From Thalassia testudinum (lineage: Eukaryota > Streptophyta > Magnoliopsida > Alismatales > Hydrocharitaceae): DNA of 64,000 nucleotides. A model generated the notes under the pieces. That model ran no database searches and was not told where the DNA came from. It saw nothing but the letters and a program-made list of their open reading frames with translations. Each line of letters opens with the position of its first letter. The first letter of the stretch is position 1. A program made the translations under genes and the position numbers. The stretch spans positions 11,700,001 to 11,764,000 of the forward strand of contig JAZHRO010000063.1 in NCBI GenBank assembly GCA_037157565.1. The letters are read 5' to 3'. Positions 42,595-55,557 of the stretch are shown piece after piece.

Positions 42595-45148
42595 TGATGG
42601 AAACACCATCATGAGCCATAACTGGCTCAGTTTGATCTGATTAAGTCAATAAAAGCTCCTACATATCTTTCAGAAGGTCTTAAGAGAACAAAACATTGAT
42701 TTGAGAAGAAGATAAGAATACAGGGTTATTTCTGCAAATTTACCATTCTATCACAAAAATAGAATAACCACGGGTTTTCTCAGGGGTTGGATAAAGGTCA
42801 AATATGCTTTAGAGTCTAACAAGTGGGTTAGTACAAACAGAAAAGGATTTTCGCATGTTTTGAGAATTAAATGACTTCCGAAACCCTAAAAACAGACCTT
42901 CTTAATTAACTGAGGTTCTGGTCAAAATAAAATTCACCTAAATCCTCTAAAATTCATAGAAAAATATTCTCTAGGATTTGGTACCTTAAATTTGACCATC
43001 AGAACCTGTCTTGACCCAAAATTGACTCTTAGACAGACATTTACACTAATTTAGGTAATTAGGCAATTTATCCAGTTAAACCTTATAAAAACATAAATCT
43101 AACTTCATCATTGGATTCCTTGGGTCCAAATTATATTTGTACCAAAAATTGGGCCAAATCTGAGATCATCTTGACCTAGTTTGCAATTTGGTCCTGTCTA
43201 ACTCTTTTATCTCACACTCATGGCCTTAACTTTTGAATTTCTTACGAATAGCCCCTCATCTTTGTCATCTTCTTCATAAGTAGGCCCCTGCCACACCAAA
43301 ACTCTATTCCTACAACTCCGACGAGATTCATTTACAGAGTTCTCCTTAATCAATCAATCAAACATTCTCAAAATTGAACCAGAGACTATTTAGGAAATCC
43401 TCCTTCGAATGAATCTGGTCTTGAGCCCAACAACCTTCCCAATCTCTCATGCGAATGCATGAGAGATTCGGGTATCTTTCAAGTTTCCTACTCCGACAAC
43501 CTTCCAAGGTTGAAAAGCTTGGATTCTAAGCTTCAACCGACCCCCTGCTATCTATAAAAGAATCCCTAGGTCAGACCGTTCTCGCTAAGCTCGATTTTGA
43601 CCGGATCTACCCAAATTTCTTCCCTCCTAATCCGGTCGAAAGACTCCTCGAGCTCCAGCAACTCTCCCTACCTCTCCTCATCGTTTGACCGCAATATCGA
43701 CGGCTGACCCTCCCTCCTTGTCTTCCTCCACGTCGAACAGTACCAGCTGGCACCTCTATCTCCTTCGTCCTCGCTATCCTACCCCTACCGAATTTATCTT
43801 CATCTTCGGTGCTGCCCATACCAGAATCAGTGCCAACTTCGCTTCCCGTCGTCCGCTACTTGCCCAGATTGCTTCCTTAGCTCCACTACTCCAGAGATAC
43901 ACCGTCACCACTTCGATTTGACCCCTATTTCACCCGCTTCGCCGTCGTCTTCCATCTCGCTGACATACCACTGGCGAGCTCTAGCGGCCTCCACAGACCA
44001 CCAAATAGGTCGCTCTCACGCTCCTCACTTCCACCATCACACTGAGGGCCAAATCCCTCTATCTATTTCATCGATTCACCACTCCACAACTTCCCCAGAC
44101 CCCACCCTCACCGCACGTCCGTTTCGAGGTTGTACGATCTCTTCACTCACTCGCACACACTTCCACATTCATTGACACATTCGCCATTTTCATACAAAGG
44201 TTCTGAGTTGTTTTAACAAGGCTGAGAGGTCGTATCTTGGATTTCAGGTCTTCAGGTCATCTCTGTCATTGATGAACTTTGACTAAGCTTCAAACGTCGT
44301 TCTTGCAGCTACAACCCAGGTGTCTACTCCAGGCATTGCGGACCAGTTCCAGGAACCTCCATAGGTCGTCAATTGCAGCTATAGGGGTCGTCTCCATCCC
44401 CAATTCTAACATTCATGACCTACAACTCGCGCGAAGAAACAAGGCAGAGACATTAGTCCCACATGTGGACTAACGTACTCACGACCACGCATAAAGGGAA
44501 AAAGGTGCATAAGCCCCTCGCCCAAGAACATAAGGTTCGGGTCCCCTTGCCCACTCATGCCTCACCCGTGACACCTACACACGGGTCTGGCCTGATTACC
44601 CACCTATGCCTCACTCCTCGGTCATCACCACACCTGGTGAGCTTGGTCCTGGGTACGCGATCCCTGTTCACCTAATTACCCGACACCATTTGAGCCCCTG
44701 GGAGGGCGGAACCTAGAGAGAGAAAGGAGAGAGAGTGCGCGAGTCAGGGGAGGGTTTTGCTCTGAGGAGATTTCGACACTTAGCGAAAATCAGAGCCCCT
44801 CTGTGTGTGAAGCCAAGGCAAAGAAGAAGAGAAGAGGAAAAAGATAGAGAAGAATAGGGCTTCTCTAGCACTGTAGCACCAGCCGTTTAAGTCAACTGAT
44901 CGGCCTGACCGTCGACTGATACTACTGTTACATTGATATTACTATTGCATTATTTGAGATACTTGAGCTTATTTGTGCTTAGGGTAATTGGTGATTCAAA
45001 TCACCATTTTACCCTAATCTTTTTGCTTCATTGACATTTGCTTCATCATAGATATCATTCTTGCTTGGATTTATTGTTATACATTATCTTGTGATAGAAT
45101 TGCAATTTTAAGATTTATTTTTCAATACATCAATTAGGTTTAACTTTC
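42595..45148 (+). mobile_element. Gypsy-type LTR 'C', interrupted by D
   Basis: It begins TGATGGAAACACCATCATGAGCC, nearly identical to the F LTR start. It has the shared block 'attccttgggtccaaatta', a U3 inverted repeat (43441-43468), a TATA box and a GC-rich R/U5 part. It runs to 45148, where LTR D begins. The LTR end and body of C lie beyond the window. Frames at 43607-44675 lie in the LTR and are not conserved in D or F. Confidence 0.82.
43441..43560 (+). promoter_or_regulatory. U3 inverted repeat plus TATA box of LTR C
   Basis: AATCTCTCATGC and GCATGAGAGATT form a perfect 12 bp stem with loop GAAT at 43441-43468. TATAAAAG is at 43553-43560, 85 bases after the repeat ends. Confidence 0.75.
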
Positions 45149-47870
45149 TGATGATAACATCATCATCAACAATATCTAGCTTTATTTAGTCATATTCCAT
45201 CATTAAATGCTCCTACATAACCATCAGAAGGCCATAATTCGCTGCAAATCCATTCTGAGATAGACTTGAAAATAAAGGTAAAACTGTAATTTTAATAGCA
45301 TATCTTAATAGCAGTACAATCATGGGTTTCTCCAGGGGTAAATTAAGGGTCAAATGACCTTAGGAGTTTAACAAGTGGGTTAGAACAGATAGAAAAGGGT
45401 TTTCGTGCGTTACGGGAATTAAATGACTTGCAAAACCCTAAAAACAGACTTGCTTAATTAACTGAGGTTTTGGTTAGGATAAAATTCACCTAAACCCTCC
45501 AAAATTTATAAAAGAATATTCTCTAGGGTTTGGTACCTTCAATTTGACCATCAGAACCCATATTGACCCAAAATAGAATCTTAAATAAACATTTGCTCTA
45601 ATTTAGTTTTTGCATAAATTACCAATCAAACAAGGTCAAAATTAAAATCTAATTTCACCATTGGATTCCTTAGGTCCAAATTAGGTTTGTACCAAAATTT
45701 GGGCTCAATATGAGATTGTTTCGACCTAGTTTGCACTTTGGTCCAAGTTTGAGTTTCTTTATCTCCAATAGCCCCTCAGCTTTTGAATTCCTCAAAAAAG
45801 CCCCCCAACTTCTTTGTATTCTTCATAAATAGGTCTTTACCGCCCTCAACTCCTAATCCTAAAGCTTTGGCGACCTTCAAATGGGAAGATCTCCCCGATT
45901 TCTCGCTCATTCCCTTCCAAAATTGGAAGGGAGATTCCTTGAGGAGTCCTCTTTCCAATGCACCTGTTCTTGAGCCCAACAACCTTCCCAATCTCTCATG
46001 CGAACGCATAAGAGATTCGGGTATCTTTAGGCTTCCAACTTTGGCAAGCTTTCCTAGCTTAAGAAGCAAGCTTCCCAAGCTCTAACCGGTCCCTGAGGCC
46101 ACAATATAAATATCCCCAAGTCTCGGTCGAACTTTTCAGCTACTTTTAGGGCCACAAACCTCTTCGAAACTCCACCTCCAACCCTCGTCCGACTTAGCTC
46201 TGGTGGACCTCTTCCCCGTCGTCCTACGGCCATCCAACGGCCAAATTGGCTAGGCCACGACCTTCCTCACCTTCGTCTATGCCTGATGTGCCAAAGCCAG
46301 GGCCATCTTCCCCATTCTTCGCTGTCGTCCATCTAAGGAGGTTTCATCTTCCACGGCGCCAGCAATCACATCGACGTCATATCCCTTTTTTGTCCTTATT
46401 ATTAGGCCAAATCACTTCCTCACCCTCTTTACTTTCTTTTTCTATCCTTAAATCTTTGTTTTGACCTCCAATGACATGAATTGCCCTCATCCCTTCCATC
46501 TCCGGCGACCACTCCGGTGAGGGTTTTCGTCCCTACACATCTCCATCCCCCTCACCGACAAGCCCACAACTTCCTTCATGCACCCACGACCAAGAGCCCT
46601 AACTCTATTGGATCTCTCAACCACCCTCGTCACCTATCAACCAATCCACCTTCACGCTTCCATCCCTGACTCCGTCCGACCACCACACGCATCCACACAC
46701 CTCAAAACCACTACCAACACACTCCATGTCCTTCAGCAAAGGTTCTGAGCTAGTTTATCTTGGCCGTAAGGACGTATTCATGTTTTTTAGGCCTCACCGT
46801 TCACAGCCATCGCCGCCATAAATGACCGACGTGTTTTTCGAGCTCGAGTCTACGCACGTCCCAGGCTCCACTTCCAAGTTGCGTGGAGTCACCCAAAGAC
46901 CACTCCTAGGTGGTCAATTGGGAGTTTCAACGGCCCCCCAGATGCCAATCAAGGATGCCTTCCCCTGCTGTTGCTGGTTGAATACAAGAAAGGAGCTGTG
47001 GGATTAATCCTACATCGTAAGGAGACAAGTGCCTGTGCACGCATAAATTGCAAAAGTCACATGGGTTGTTTGCCTCAGTCACTTGGGGGGTGAGGTCCCC
47101 CGCTCACCCGACAGCTGCCTCTCCCGTGACATTGTTCCATGAGAGCCTGGCTCTGACCTGACCCGCCTAACCCATGCACACCTCGGCTACTACCCCATGC
47201 CGGCAACCCTGGTCTTAGGTGCGCTTAGATCCGTAACCCGATTACCCGGTGCTGTGGCCTTGGGAAGGCGGGAAAGAAAGAGGAAAAACCCAGAGATAAA
47301 GGAAAGAGAGAGCGGGGGAGGGTGGGTTTTGCTCTCTTGAGAGTTGGCTAAACACTTAGCCACTGGAGGGATTGCCTCCCTTTGTGCGTGAAGAACAAAG
47401 GCCAAGTGAAGAAGAGTAGAGAAGAAGAGGCTGAGAAGAGAAGGCTTCCCTGAGGCACTGTAGCAACATTTAAGACGTCTGAGTGTATACTTGATGTCTG
47501 ATTCGGCACTGTGCTACGTGGCATTTCTGATTGATCGGTACTGTTCAAACATTTGATTGGCTGATAAATGCTTAATTGAGGCTAATAATTGGTGATTCAA
47601 ATCACCATTCTTTTGCCTTAACTGTCTTTTTGCCACATTAATCTCGTATTATGCTCATGGTATACATTGATAATCCATTTTGAGTATATATCACTCATTG
47701 CTTGCCATTATCTAATTTAATTTTTGTGCTCATTTTCCTGTAAATGGAGATTAGCGATTGAATTCCTATTTGCTCCTAGCGAATGACCTCGGACTTTCAC
47801 TCGAGTTATAAATTTTATTTATTTTTTGCACTGATTCGAACTATACTACAACGCGACGACTTTAAAACCC
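45149..47870 (+). repeat. 5' LTR of D, 3' end deleted
   Basis: It starts TGATGATAACATCATCA (hairpin tip). The shared block 'attccttaggtccaaattag' is at about 45663. U5 has 'aatgacctcggacttt' near 47780 and 'ctatactacaacgcga' near 47841, matching F. About 20 bases before the expected LTR end the sequence jumps into leader. Confidence 0.8.
45990..46112 (+). promoter_or_regulatory. U3 inverted repeat plus TATA box of LTR D
   Basis: AATCTCTCATGC and GCATAAGAGATT with loop GAAC (one mismatch) at 45990-46017, and TATAAATA at 46105-46112, 88 bases after. Confidence 0.7.
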
Positions 47871-48780
47871 GTTTCAGAGTGGCTAACACTTGCATTCTAT
47901 TCTTAGATTATTCATCACAAGTTGCCTGATTTGATACATTCTAGAGAACATCCCAACCCTGATTTGTACACCAACTTAGGGTTCTAAGGTATCTGGGGCT
48001 ATCACCTTCTTGCTTGAGCCCTAGGTACCACATTTGGATGAATTGAATTGGACCAATAAGAGCCAATAAGGGTTTCCATTTTAGGGTTTTAGAAACACAC
48101 TTGCTTAATCAAGAATTAACCTTCCCAAACAGTGTGTGCCTAAGCCTTGATTGAATTGATCTATTCAAGCAAACCCTAAAATCAGGCTCTTAATTTCATT
48201 TGAACACTAAAAGAGGGACCTAAATTTCTCAAAGGATAACCAGGTGAAGTTGACCCACCTTGTTGGGTTAGCCAACCTTCAAACTAGGTCACCTTGCATA
48301 AAAACATCTTAAAAGTTCAAGTGAAATCATAAGCACCCGTGCTCTTAACTTAAAATTGGTAGACTTAAGATGTCAAGTCACCAATCTAGTCTACCTGGAT
48401 CCTCAGTGACAAGAAAGGTTGGGTGGGGGAAACCCTGTAACCTGTGGGGGTGCTCTACCGTGTAATGGTCTTCGCTGGACTCTCCCTTTTTGGCTGCATA
48501 GGTAATTCTCAGGTGGATGACTTTCTGACTTAGGGGTATCATCAGCCCCAAACCTCTATAGTCATCCAAAAATATTTGGGTGTCTTGATTGGGTCCATCA
48601 CCTTCTGTCCCTCATCTACTCCATCGGTGCATGTTCGGGAGGAGGTCCTTAAGACCACCCTTGAGGCCTCCATTAATCATTCACTCTCGTCGAGGTCAAG
48701 CCTCGACTTCAGTGTTTGTGCAGCAACCTAACCACATTGACATATCTTCCGATTCAGAACCTACTTCCCCCTTATCAGCT
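47871..48780 (+). other. Leader of D, primer site missing
   Basis: The stretch from about 47885 aligns with the F leader from about 62948 ('cattcttagat', 'caagttgcctgatttgat'). The aligned 48130-48600 block also matches beta. GTTGACCC at 48249-48256 is the left arm of the shared hairpin. No TGGCGCC primer site is found. Confidence 0.7.
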
Positions 48781-49981
48781 ATGGATCACCAAGCAGATCA
48801 ACCAACCTTGAGCAACAAGTCCATGATTTAGAAAATCGAATCAATGCCATCATCAACCCACCATCGCGTCTTCAAATATGAGATCACTATAATCCTACAG
48901 CGGTGGAGATCAAACCTCGAATCAGCATTCCCGCGGGAGGACTCGAGGTGGATCTCAAGCCTAGCATCATGCTTCATATGACCCCAAAATTTCATGGCTC
49001 GAACTTCGAGGTTCCTTTCTAGCACATCAAAAGCCTAAAACATCTGGCCCACACTTTTGGGGCAGATGTACAGAATCGGGATGGATTACTCTTAAAAGTC
49101 TTCTCATTCTTTCTGGCTGACAAAGCCGCTCATTGGTTTTAGACTCAACCACACAAGATCAACACATGGAGAGAACTTCAAACCGCCTTCCTGCAAAAAT
49201 TCTACCCCACTGGTCGTACAAACACAATGCGGCACCAAATCACGCATTCTCCCAAGGAGCTGGAGAATCTCTACATGGGGCATGGGATCACTTCTGGATC
49301 TCATGTGTAAGTGCCCCCATCACGAAGTTCTGAAGTGGGAACAAGTCCAATCCTTTTACCACAGCCTCCATGAAGACATCAAGCTATTTGTCAATGCAAC
49401 CTGTGGTGGCAACATCATAGGTCAACATGAGGACATGATCTGGGAGATTCTTGAAAACATGTGCGAGAACTCTCAGAACAATGAGTTACTGGGTGCATAT
49501 GACCGGACGACCACCCGCGCATTGACAATCGGGGGGTACATGAATCCCGAGGCCTTTCCGCATTCGTTGACTGGAGTTGGTAGCTAGTCAATTGGATAAG
49601 GTCTCCATTATCAAAAAGAAGGTGGATGCAATGACTCATCATCTACACAAATCCACCTCTGCACCTCAAAGCACATATGTGCACCTGCCCAAGGGAAGGG
49701 AGGATGCACACAACATCTACCACTCCCCAGGGATAGATGCATATCCACCCCCGTTTGATTATGGCTTCGGAGGCAACTCCAGGTCAACCCACCCCAATTG
49801 GGGGAACTTTGAACCCTTGTACACTGATTATCTCAGAGCTCCTCAGACCTGCGAGGGTCTCCACACCGTCCAAAATAATCCATTCTCCAACACCTACAAC
49901 TCTGGATGGTGTAATCATCCTAACTTTTCGTGGTCAGGAAATAACTCGAATCTAAGACCTCAAGTTCAACCCCGACCATAG
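48781..49981 (+). pseudogene. Gag of D, several breaks
   Basis: Starting at ATG 48781, and reading across frame changes, the protein has a short Gln/Asp-rich start, N-P-P-S-R-L near 48859, a P-K-F-H-G-S-N-F-E block near 48984, F-F-L-A-D-K-A-A-H-W-F near 49111, T-W-R-E-L-Q-T-A-F-L-Q-K-F-Y-P near 49165, C-P-H-H-E near 49315 and V-N-A-T-C-G-G-N-I near 49390. The frame 49577-49981 has N-P-F-S-N-T-Y-N-S-G-W-C-N-H-P-N-F, a strongly Athila-like gag motif. The F gag start (63822) matches its N-terminus. Confidence 0.82.
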
Positions 49982-50507
49982 GCTCCACATCCTTATTAGC
50001 CCACCTAACCAAGGCCCACTCAAAATTTCTAATCTGGACCACCTAAGGAAGATCAGACATCTTTGTTTCTTCAAACCTTGGTTGACATGCAACAGTAGCA
50101 CAAAGAAGAAATCACTGAACTTCACAATCAAATAACCCAGCTGGCAAGTTCTCGCAGCCTGGCACACTTCATTCCCAAACTCTGCCAAATCCTAACAGCA
50201 TGTTGACCCAAAAACACATGTAAACCAAATCCAAGGTCAAACATGTTATACCTAACCTGGTCCAGCGACTCATACTTGTGTGTTTTCTCCATCCACCTCA
50301 GCTGAGCCAAAACACACCATGACTTACCCAACCCCACCCCCACAGCAATAGCAAGTTCTGAATTTTCCCCATCCCCCTCCCCACCATGATTGTGCTATGA
50401 TCAATGTTACGAAAGAATAGAAACCCATCCCTAAAAATAGCCAATCTATTCCCCTATCCCAGGTCATATCTCACCTCCACACTAAAGGATTATTAGAAAG
50501 TGATATA
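49982..50507 (+). other. Gag-protease linker of D
   Basis: Broken coding sequence, Pro/Gln-rich, with stops. It aligns in position with the linker of delta and E. No further domain is seen. Confidence 0.5.
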
Positions 50508-51146
50508 ATGGGACCTTTGAGGAATGCACAAGTCACGATTTCACTACTTGATATCCTTACTCTCAACCCAACCTCACCTGACTTACCTAGAAGGGAGATG
50601 AAAAAACAAACACTAGGAAAGGTAGTACTGTTTGAAAATATAAGTGCCATAATCCAAAACAGTCTACCTCCTAAGAAATCTGATCCAGGCAGCCCACTAA
50701 TTCCTTGCAATATCGGTCATACAAACTTCAATCAGGTTGTACTAGACCTGGGTGCTTCAGTCAACCTCATCCCTTCCAACCTATTTGAAAAATTACAGAT
50801 TGGACAGATAAAACCCACTCATGTCACTTTGAAATTAGCTGATCGAACCCTGATCACACCAATTGGGATGATAGAGGATGTGGTAATTAAAGTTAAGGAT
50901 TTCAACTACCTAGCAGATTTCCTAATTCTTGACATGGAGACACCACAACAGATACATGATATGCCCGTGATTTTGGGAAGACCATTCTTGGCCACTGCAA
51001 AAGCCATAATCAATTATGAATCAGGGCATATGACAATTGCCTCACGATATCAACATGCTGAGATTAATATTGAGGCAACAAAAGGGAAATGCTTGACAGA
51101 ACAACTAGGTTTTATACAGGATCTCATGACCATATATCCTCGGTAG
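50508..51146 (+). pseudogene. Gypsy aspartic protease of D, intact 212-residue frame
   Basis: V-V-L-D-L-G-A-S-V-N-L-I-P-S carries the catalytic Asp in the D-L-G-A-S form used by Athila/Tat. The T-L-K-L-A-D-R strand, I-E-D-V-V-I-K-V-K-D-F and V-I-L-G-R-P-F-L-A-T-A blocks follow in order. It ends TAG at 51144-51146, and 47 further pol bases precede the insertion of E. The domain has no internal stop, but the element as a whole is broken. Confidence 0.88.
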
Positions 51147-51193
51147 AAAACCTAGAACCTGAATTGGAAACCTTTCACATCTTAGATGATGAC

Positions 51194-53012
51194 TGTTGAG
51201 CCCATATTTGTGGGCTAATTATGTATTTTATTACCTAGGCACTAAGTTAACATATACATTTATATAGCATACATTAATACATAAATAGGATAACATAAAA
51301 TTACCTATTTCATGCATTACATGTATTGATAATATCATTTAGAATTTATTTAGAATAACATTCATTGAAATAGGTTGCATTACATATAATGTTTTGGATT
51401 TAACATAGAAGTTAAGGTCTTACATATAAATAACCCAATAATCATTTTATTTTTATTTTCTTCTCTGCAGCAACGACCTCCCAATACTGAATGCACACTT
51501 TAATGGCTGAGGAGAGTGGATCCTGCACGTCGTCATCGCTTCCTCTTCTCCATGTTCTTGCAACCATAAAAGAAGACTCTAGCCATACCATCACCAGAGG
51601 CCTCCACCCCGATTCATCACTATGTAGAGAGTGCACCACTCTTGTCCGCTCCACCACCACCGACCTCAACCGTGGCGACAAGCCTCCACCATCGTGGGCG
51701 TGTGGCGTGATAGGCCACACTGCCATCTGGAGCTTGTTTGCATTACCGTGAGCACCTCAACATGTAACACTCATCGCCATCACTAGCAACCACCACCGCA
51801 GCCGCTGCAACTCCACGCTGCAACTCCACGCCCTACACCTTCATCTTCCCCGTCAGTTAAGATGTCTGAGAAGTTTCCTGGATGTTTGACGCCCCTCGTT
51901 GTGCCTCCATAAAGCAACGCAAGCACAGCCTCCGCACGCCACCCACTACGCTGCCCCTTGCCTCCAGACCGCGCGCATCGCGTGCACCTCCTCACCACCC
52001 TCCTCACCACCAGCCCATCCACTCCATGTGCTCACAGTAACTCAACGCACTTCACGCCCAACAGAGATGTTGCGTGCGGCAAGCCCTTCACCAGCTCCTC
52101 GTGTAGCTGCACTCACGCACCCACGTGCCTACCACGTGCACCACCAGCAGCAGCTCCGCCCGCGCTACAGAGTGCTGCACCTGTTCCTGCACCTCTCATA
52201 ACGTGCGTAGCAAAGCCATCCCATGCGCGCCCCCGCACGGTCTGTGTAGCCCCCTCGCTGCACCTCTGTCACGCCCGCAGTGGCAGCACTTGCACCCGCG
52301 CTCCACCAACAGCTTCTTCTTCTTCATCTCCACACACCTTCCCTGCCATGAACAAAAGAACCCAAAGTAGCAGCCACCAATCCGCGCTGCTGCCCATCTT
52401 CGGTCGCCTAATCTCTCCACTAACACTACTGGGGATCTCCATGCAACTCATTGGCCTCTTCCTCGCTGACTTCCACCACGCACACACTCGCCACCACTAG
52501 CAGCTTCCTCCTCGCTGCCACCAACCACCATTCGCCACGCCACGACTGTCATTGAGAAGTCCTTGACTGGCTTATCCTCCACCACGAACCTCGCGACCAG
52601 TGAGGCTTCCTTGCGTGAGCACAAGCCTCTCCACGAAATCCCCTATTTTTGTTTCAATTAAAATTTACGGTGGAGTGCCATTGCCAAACTTCACTTTTAA
52701 TTTAATTAATATTATACTGTGGCTGCATTGCTTGAATACCCCTCCACTTTCACACAAATGCAATTTCAGCATATCTTCTCATTGTTATCTTGATTTAAAG
52801 TGGATTTTGGACTCATTAGTTGGGGAGAATCTTAGTGAACATCAATTTTCTCATTTTGCGATTTTGAAATAGGCTTTGCCTCCCTGTGGATACGACCCAC
52901 TCTCCTGTGAGTGGTTAATTTCAATTCAATACCTTGATTAGTCAAATTTTCCACCAGTTAGAAATACAACGACAAATCATTTTTTTTTTCAAAAGCGAAA
53001 AATGACACGTCA
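51194..53012 (+). repeat. 5' LTR of E
   Basis: It starts TGTTGAGCCCATATTTGTGG and ends TGACACGTCA, 1819 bases. A TATAAATA box is at 51425-51432. U5 has a 'cctgtggatacgacccactc' motif near 52885, a shared plant gypsy U5 text. A hairpin (AGCCCA 51199-51204, TGGGCT 51211-51216) lies five bases inside the start. The GC-rich part 51500-52500 gives long Thr/Pro/Cys-rich frames on both strands that are not genes. Confidence 0.82.
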
Positions 53013-53014
53013 AA

Positions 53015-53032
53015 TGGCATCATTGCCGGGGA
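53015..53032 (+). other. Primer binding site of E (tRNA-Asp type, two mismatches)
   Basis: TGGCATCATTGCCGGGGA follows the LTR end by two bases and keeps 15 of 18 positions of the consensus TGGCGCCGTTGCCGGGGA, the tRNA-Asp complement. Confidence 0.75.
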
Positions 53033-54298
53033 GGCAACCGGCTTGTTAAATTCACATTTATCTATTTATGTGTCCACATTTTAGTTGAGGCATATTTTAG
53101 TTTGATTATCTGTTTGTTGCGAGGGTACTTGTATTCCGAGATGAGTTAATGCACCAGCCTCAGTGACACTGAGGTGGACCTTGTTTCCACCAATTGGAGG
53201 AGAGACCAAGCTTCGCATCTACGAGGAGGAGCTTGAACATTGGTGAGCCTTCTTGTCACCAACTGGAAGGAGGACATCTGGAGTGATCATCTTCATCTCT
53301 GTCAATTTTTCAATAGATAGATTTAGGTTTTAGAACTTTACTTTTCTTTATTTTCTTGCACATACATTTGGTTTGAGACCCTTGTTCTGGGGTACATTTT
53401 TAGGGGTTTGTTCCCCAATTTTGTTTTAGGCACATGTTGGGTAATTTTTTGAGAGTTTGTTCCCATTTCTTTAGACTTAGGTTTTTCTTCTCTTTTGTGG
53501 ATTGATAATATTTGTGCATAAGTAGCAAAAAAAAGAAACAAAAAAAAACACGAGCTGCCTGCTAGAAGCTACCTACCCCTAGGATGAACCATTCAGGTGT
53601 GTATGAGCAGCCTCTAGATTTATTTTTTGCATTGCATGCATTCTCGCATCGCTGATTGCTGGAAGCAAGGTACGCATCCTCATACTTTGCATCCATATCT
53701 TGATCACGCATTTGCATTTGAACTTAATTCCTAGACCACGTAATTTGTCTTGAAATGATCTAACAAGTGGTCACATTAAATTTCTGAAAAGGACTCAGTA
53801 AAGGAGGAACACAATAAAACCCAAGGAGTTGATTTGAGACATTGTGCTGCGGTTCAAAATTCAAATTCAAACTTTTACGGTGAATGCACACGTGCATGAT
53901 TGCGCACTATAGCACACAATTAGACACTCCTAGGTTTTGGGCTGCTAGGAAAGAACTCTCCTACCATTGGATACTAGAGTGCTTGAAACGTAAGTTCAAA
54001 AGTTTTGTAACTCCAAGGAGGGGGATACCTTGTCACGAATTTTTGAGGGTAGTTAAGAAGCACCGCAAAAGCACAGCTTCAAAGGAAGGCTTAGGCCTAC
54101 TTGCATCCCTCGATCTTCCGTCCTTGGAGTACTTTACCATTTGAACTTTAGGGCAGAGCACCTAAGTTCCAATTAGGTCTTCATTAAGGCATTTTTTAGG
54201 TCGACAATAGGCACATAATTGATTGGGCAATTTGTATTGTCACCTACAACTGGACTAAAATCTCAAAGGCCTTAATTGATTAAAGACATAAAAGTCCT
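53033..54298 (+). other. 5' leader of E
   Basis: No convincing gene is seen. It does not carry the leader block shared by beta, D and F. An A-rich run lies at 53526-53550. Confidence 0.55.
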
Positions 54299-55557
54299 TT
54301 GGAATTGTGTTTGTATTATTTATGTATGCTTGGTTGGCGATCTCTGAGGAGACAACTTGTGTTTAATTCAGAACTTGAAAGAATCCTTAGGAGAGTCAAC
54401 CAAGAGAGAAGAGAGATGGCTGAAGAAGAGATAGTGGAGAATCAACGTTCATTAAGAGACTATTTTATCCCTACCAACCAACCTGGTCATACATTGAGAA
54501 GACCTGGGGGGAATAATCCATATGAAATCAAGAGTAGTACCATATCTCTGTTGCCCTCATTCTATGGTACTTCTAGGGAGGACCCCTACAAGCATCTGGA
54601 GGAATTCACCGAGGTCTGTTCCACAGTGAGATTGCAGGGTGTTACTGATGATGCCCAAATGCGAACCCTCTTCCCTTTCTCCCTCAAGGATAATGTGAAG
54701 CATTGGTATCACAGTCTAGATGGTAGAGTGGATACTTGGGATGCCTTAAAGGGAGAGTTTTTGAAAAAATACTTCCCTATGAGCAAGACTAATCACTATA
54801 GGAGGGAAATCATAGGTTTTGTTCAACAAGATGGAGAACAAATTCATGATGCATGGGAGTGCTTCAAAGATTTGTTACGCTTGTGTCTCCATCATCAAGT
54901 GCCAAGATGGCAACTTGTAGAAAGGTTCTACACTGGATTAAATGACAAGCACAGGCAAACAGTGGATGGTACATGTGCAAGAACCTTTCTTACAAAAATT
55001 GAAGATGAGGCTTGGGATCTTTTTGAGACCTTCAGTGAGAATTCTATCCACCTAAATTCTGCTTATTTGGATAGGAAACCCACTCTTATGCAATGAAAGA
55101 TTGAGGCAAATGAGGCTAAGGATACCCAAAATTTAGTCTTCCAGATTCAATTGTTGAACCAAAATATGGAAAGGCTTATGTCAAACCCTAGCCAACTCAC
55201 TCCACATGCCTCTGCTTCCTAAGCTTCTGAATGCTCCATTTGCCAAGGCAATACGCATGCTACTGTGGTTGTCATTTGGCCTCCCAATTTCCTAACCTTG
55301 TACAGGCAGACCTAAATGCCGTCCAAGGGTTCCATCCCAGACCTCGTAATGACCCTTTTTCAAACACTTATAACGAGGGATGGAGGAACCACCATAATTT
55401 TTATGGAGATAGGGGAATGTCTCCAATTCAAGGAATTACAGGCCCTAACCCTTTCAGACTCAACAGTATAATCAACCCCCTATCCCCTCCCAACCGCCCA
55501 AGACTTCTGAGATGGATGAGCTTAAGGCCATGCTGAAGGCCATGCAGGAGATAAAGC
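54299..55557 (+). pseudogene. Gag of E
   Basis: The frame 54299-55096 (265 residues) has an Arg-rich start (L-R-R-V-N-Q-E-R), I-S-L-L-P-S-F-Y-G, E-D-P-Y-K-H-L-E-E-F, F-P-F-S-L-K-D-N-V-K-H-W-Y, W-D-A-L-K-G-E-F-L-K-K-Y-F-P and a V-E-R-F-Y-T-G-L block, all usual in plant gypsy gag. TGA at 55094-55096 stands where Trp is expected. Downstream frames give a Gln-rich tail and a C-x2-C-x4-H beginning near 55225. A real start could be 54299 or the ATG at 54416 (M-A-E-E-E). Confidence 0.85.

Larger units (their letters stand above)
45149..51193 (+). mobile_element. Gypsy (Athila/Tat-type) element 'D', 5' part
   Basis: LTR 45149 to about 47870, leader, gag and protease are present. The body is interrupted at 51193 by E, and the rest lies outside the window. 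The primer site is deleted. D sits inside LTR C; the preceding CTTTC (45144-45148) is the expected left duplication. Confidence 0.85.

Noticed and set aside
43607..44675. Several Ser/Thr/Pro-rich frames in LTR C
   Set aside because: They are in LTR sequence; the aligned parts of D and F do not keep the frames.
48378..48569. Antisense frame in the D leader, with a similar frame at 63374-63610 in F
   Set aside because: The similarity follows from conservation of the leader nucleotides; in beta the frame diverges after the first residues. A selection test would be needed to claim a gene.
51899..52500. Long Thr/Pro/Cys-rich frames on both strands
   Set aside because: They lie inside the GC-rich part of the E LTR, overlap each other in several frames, and show no domain.
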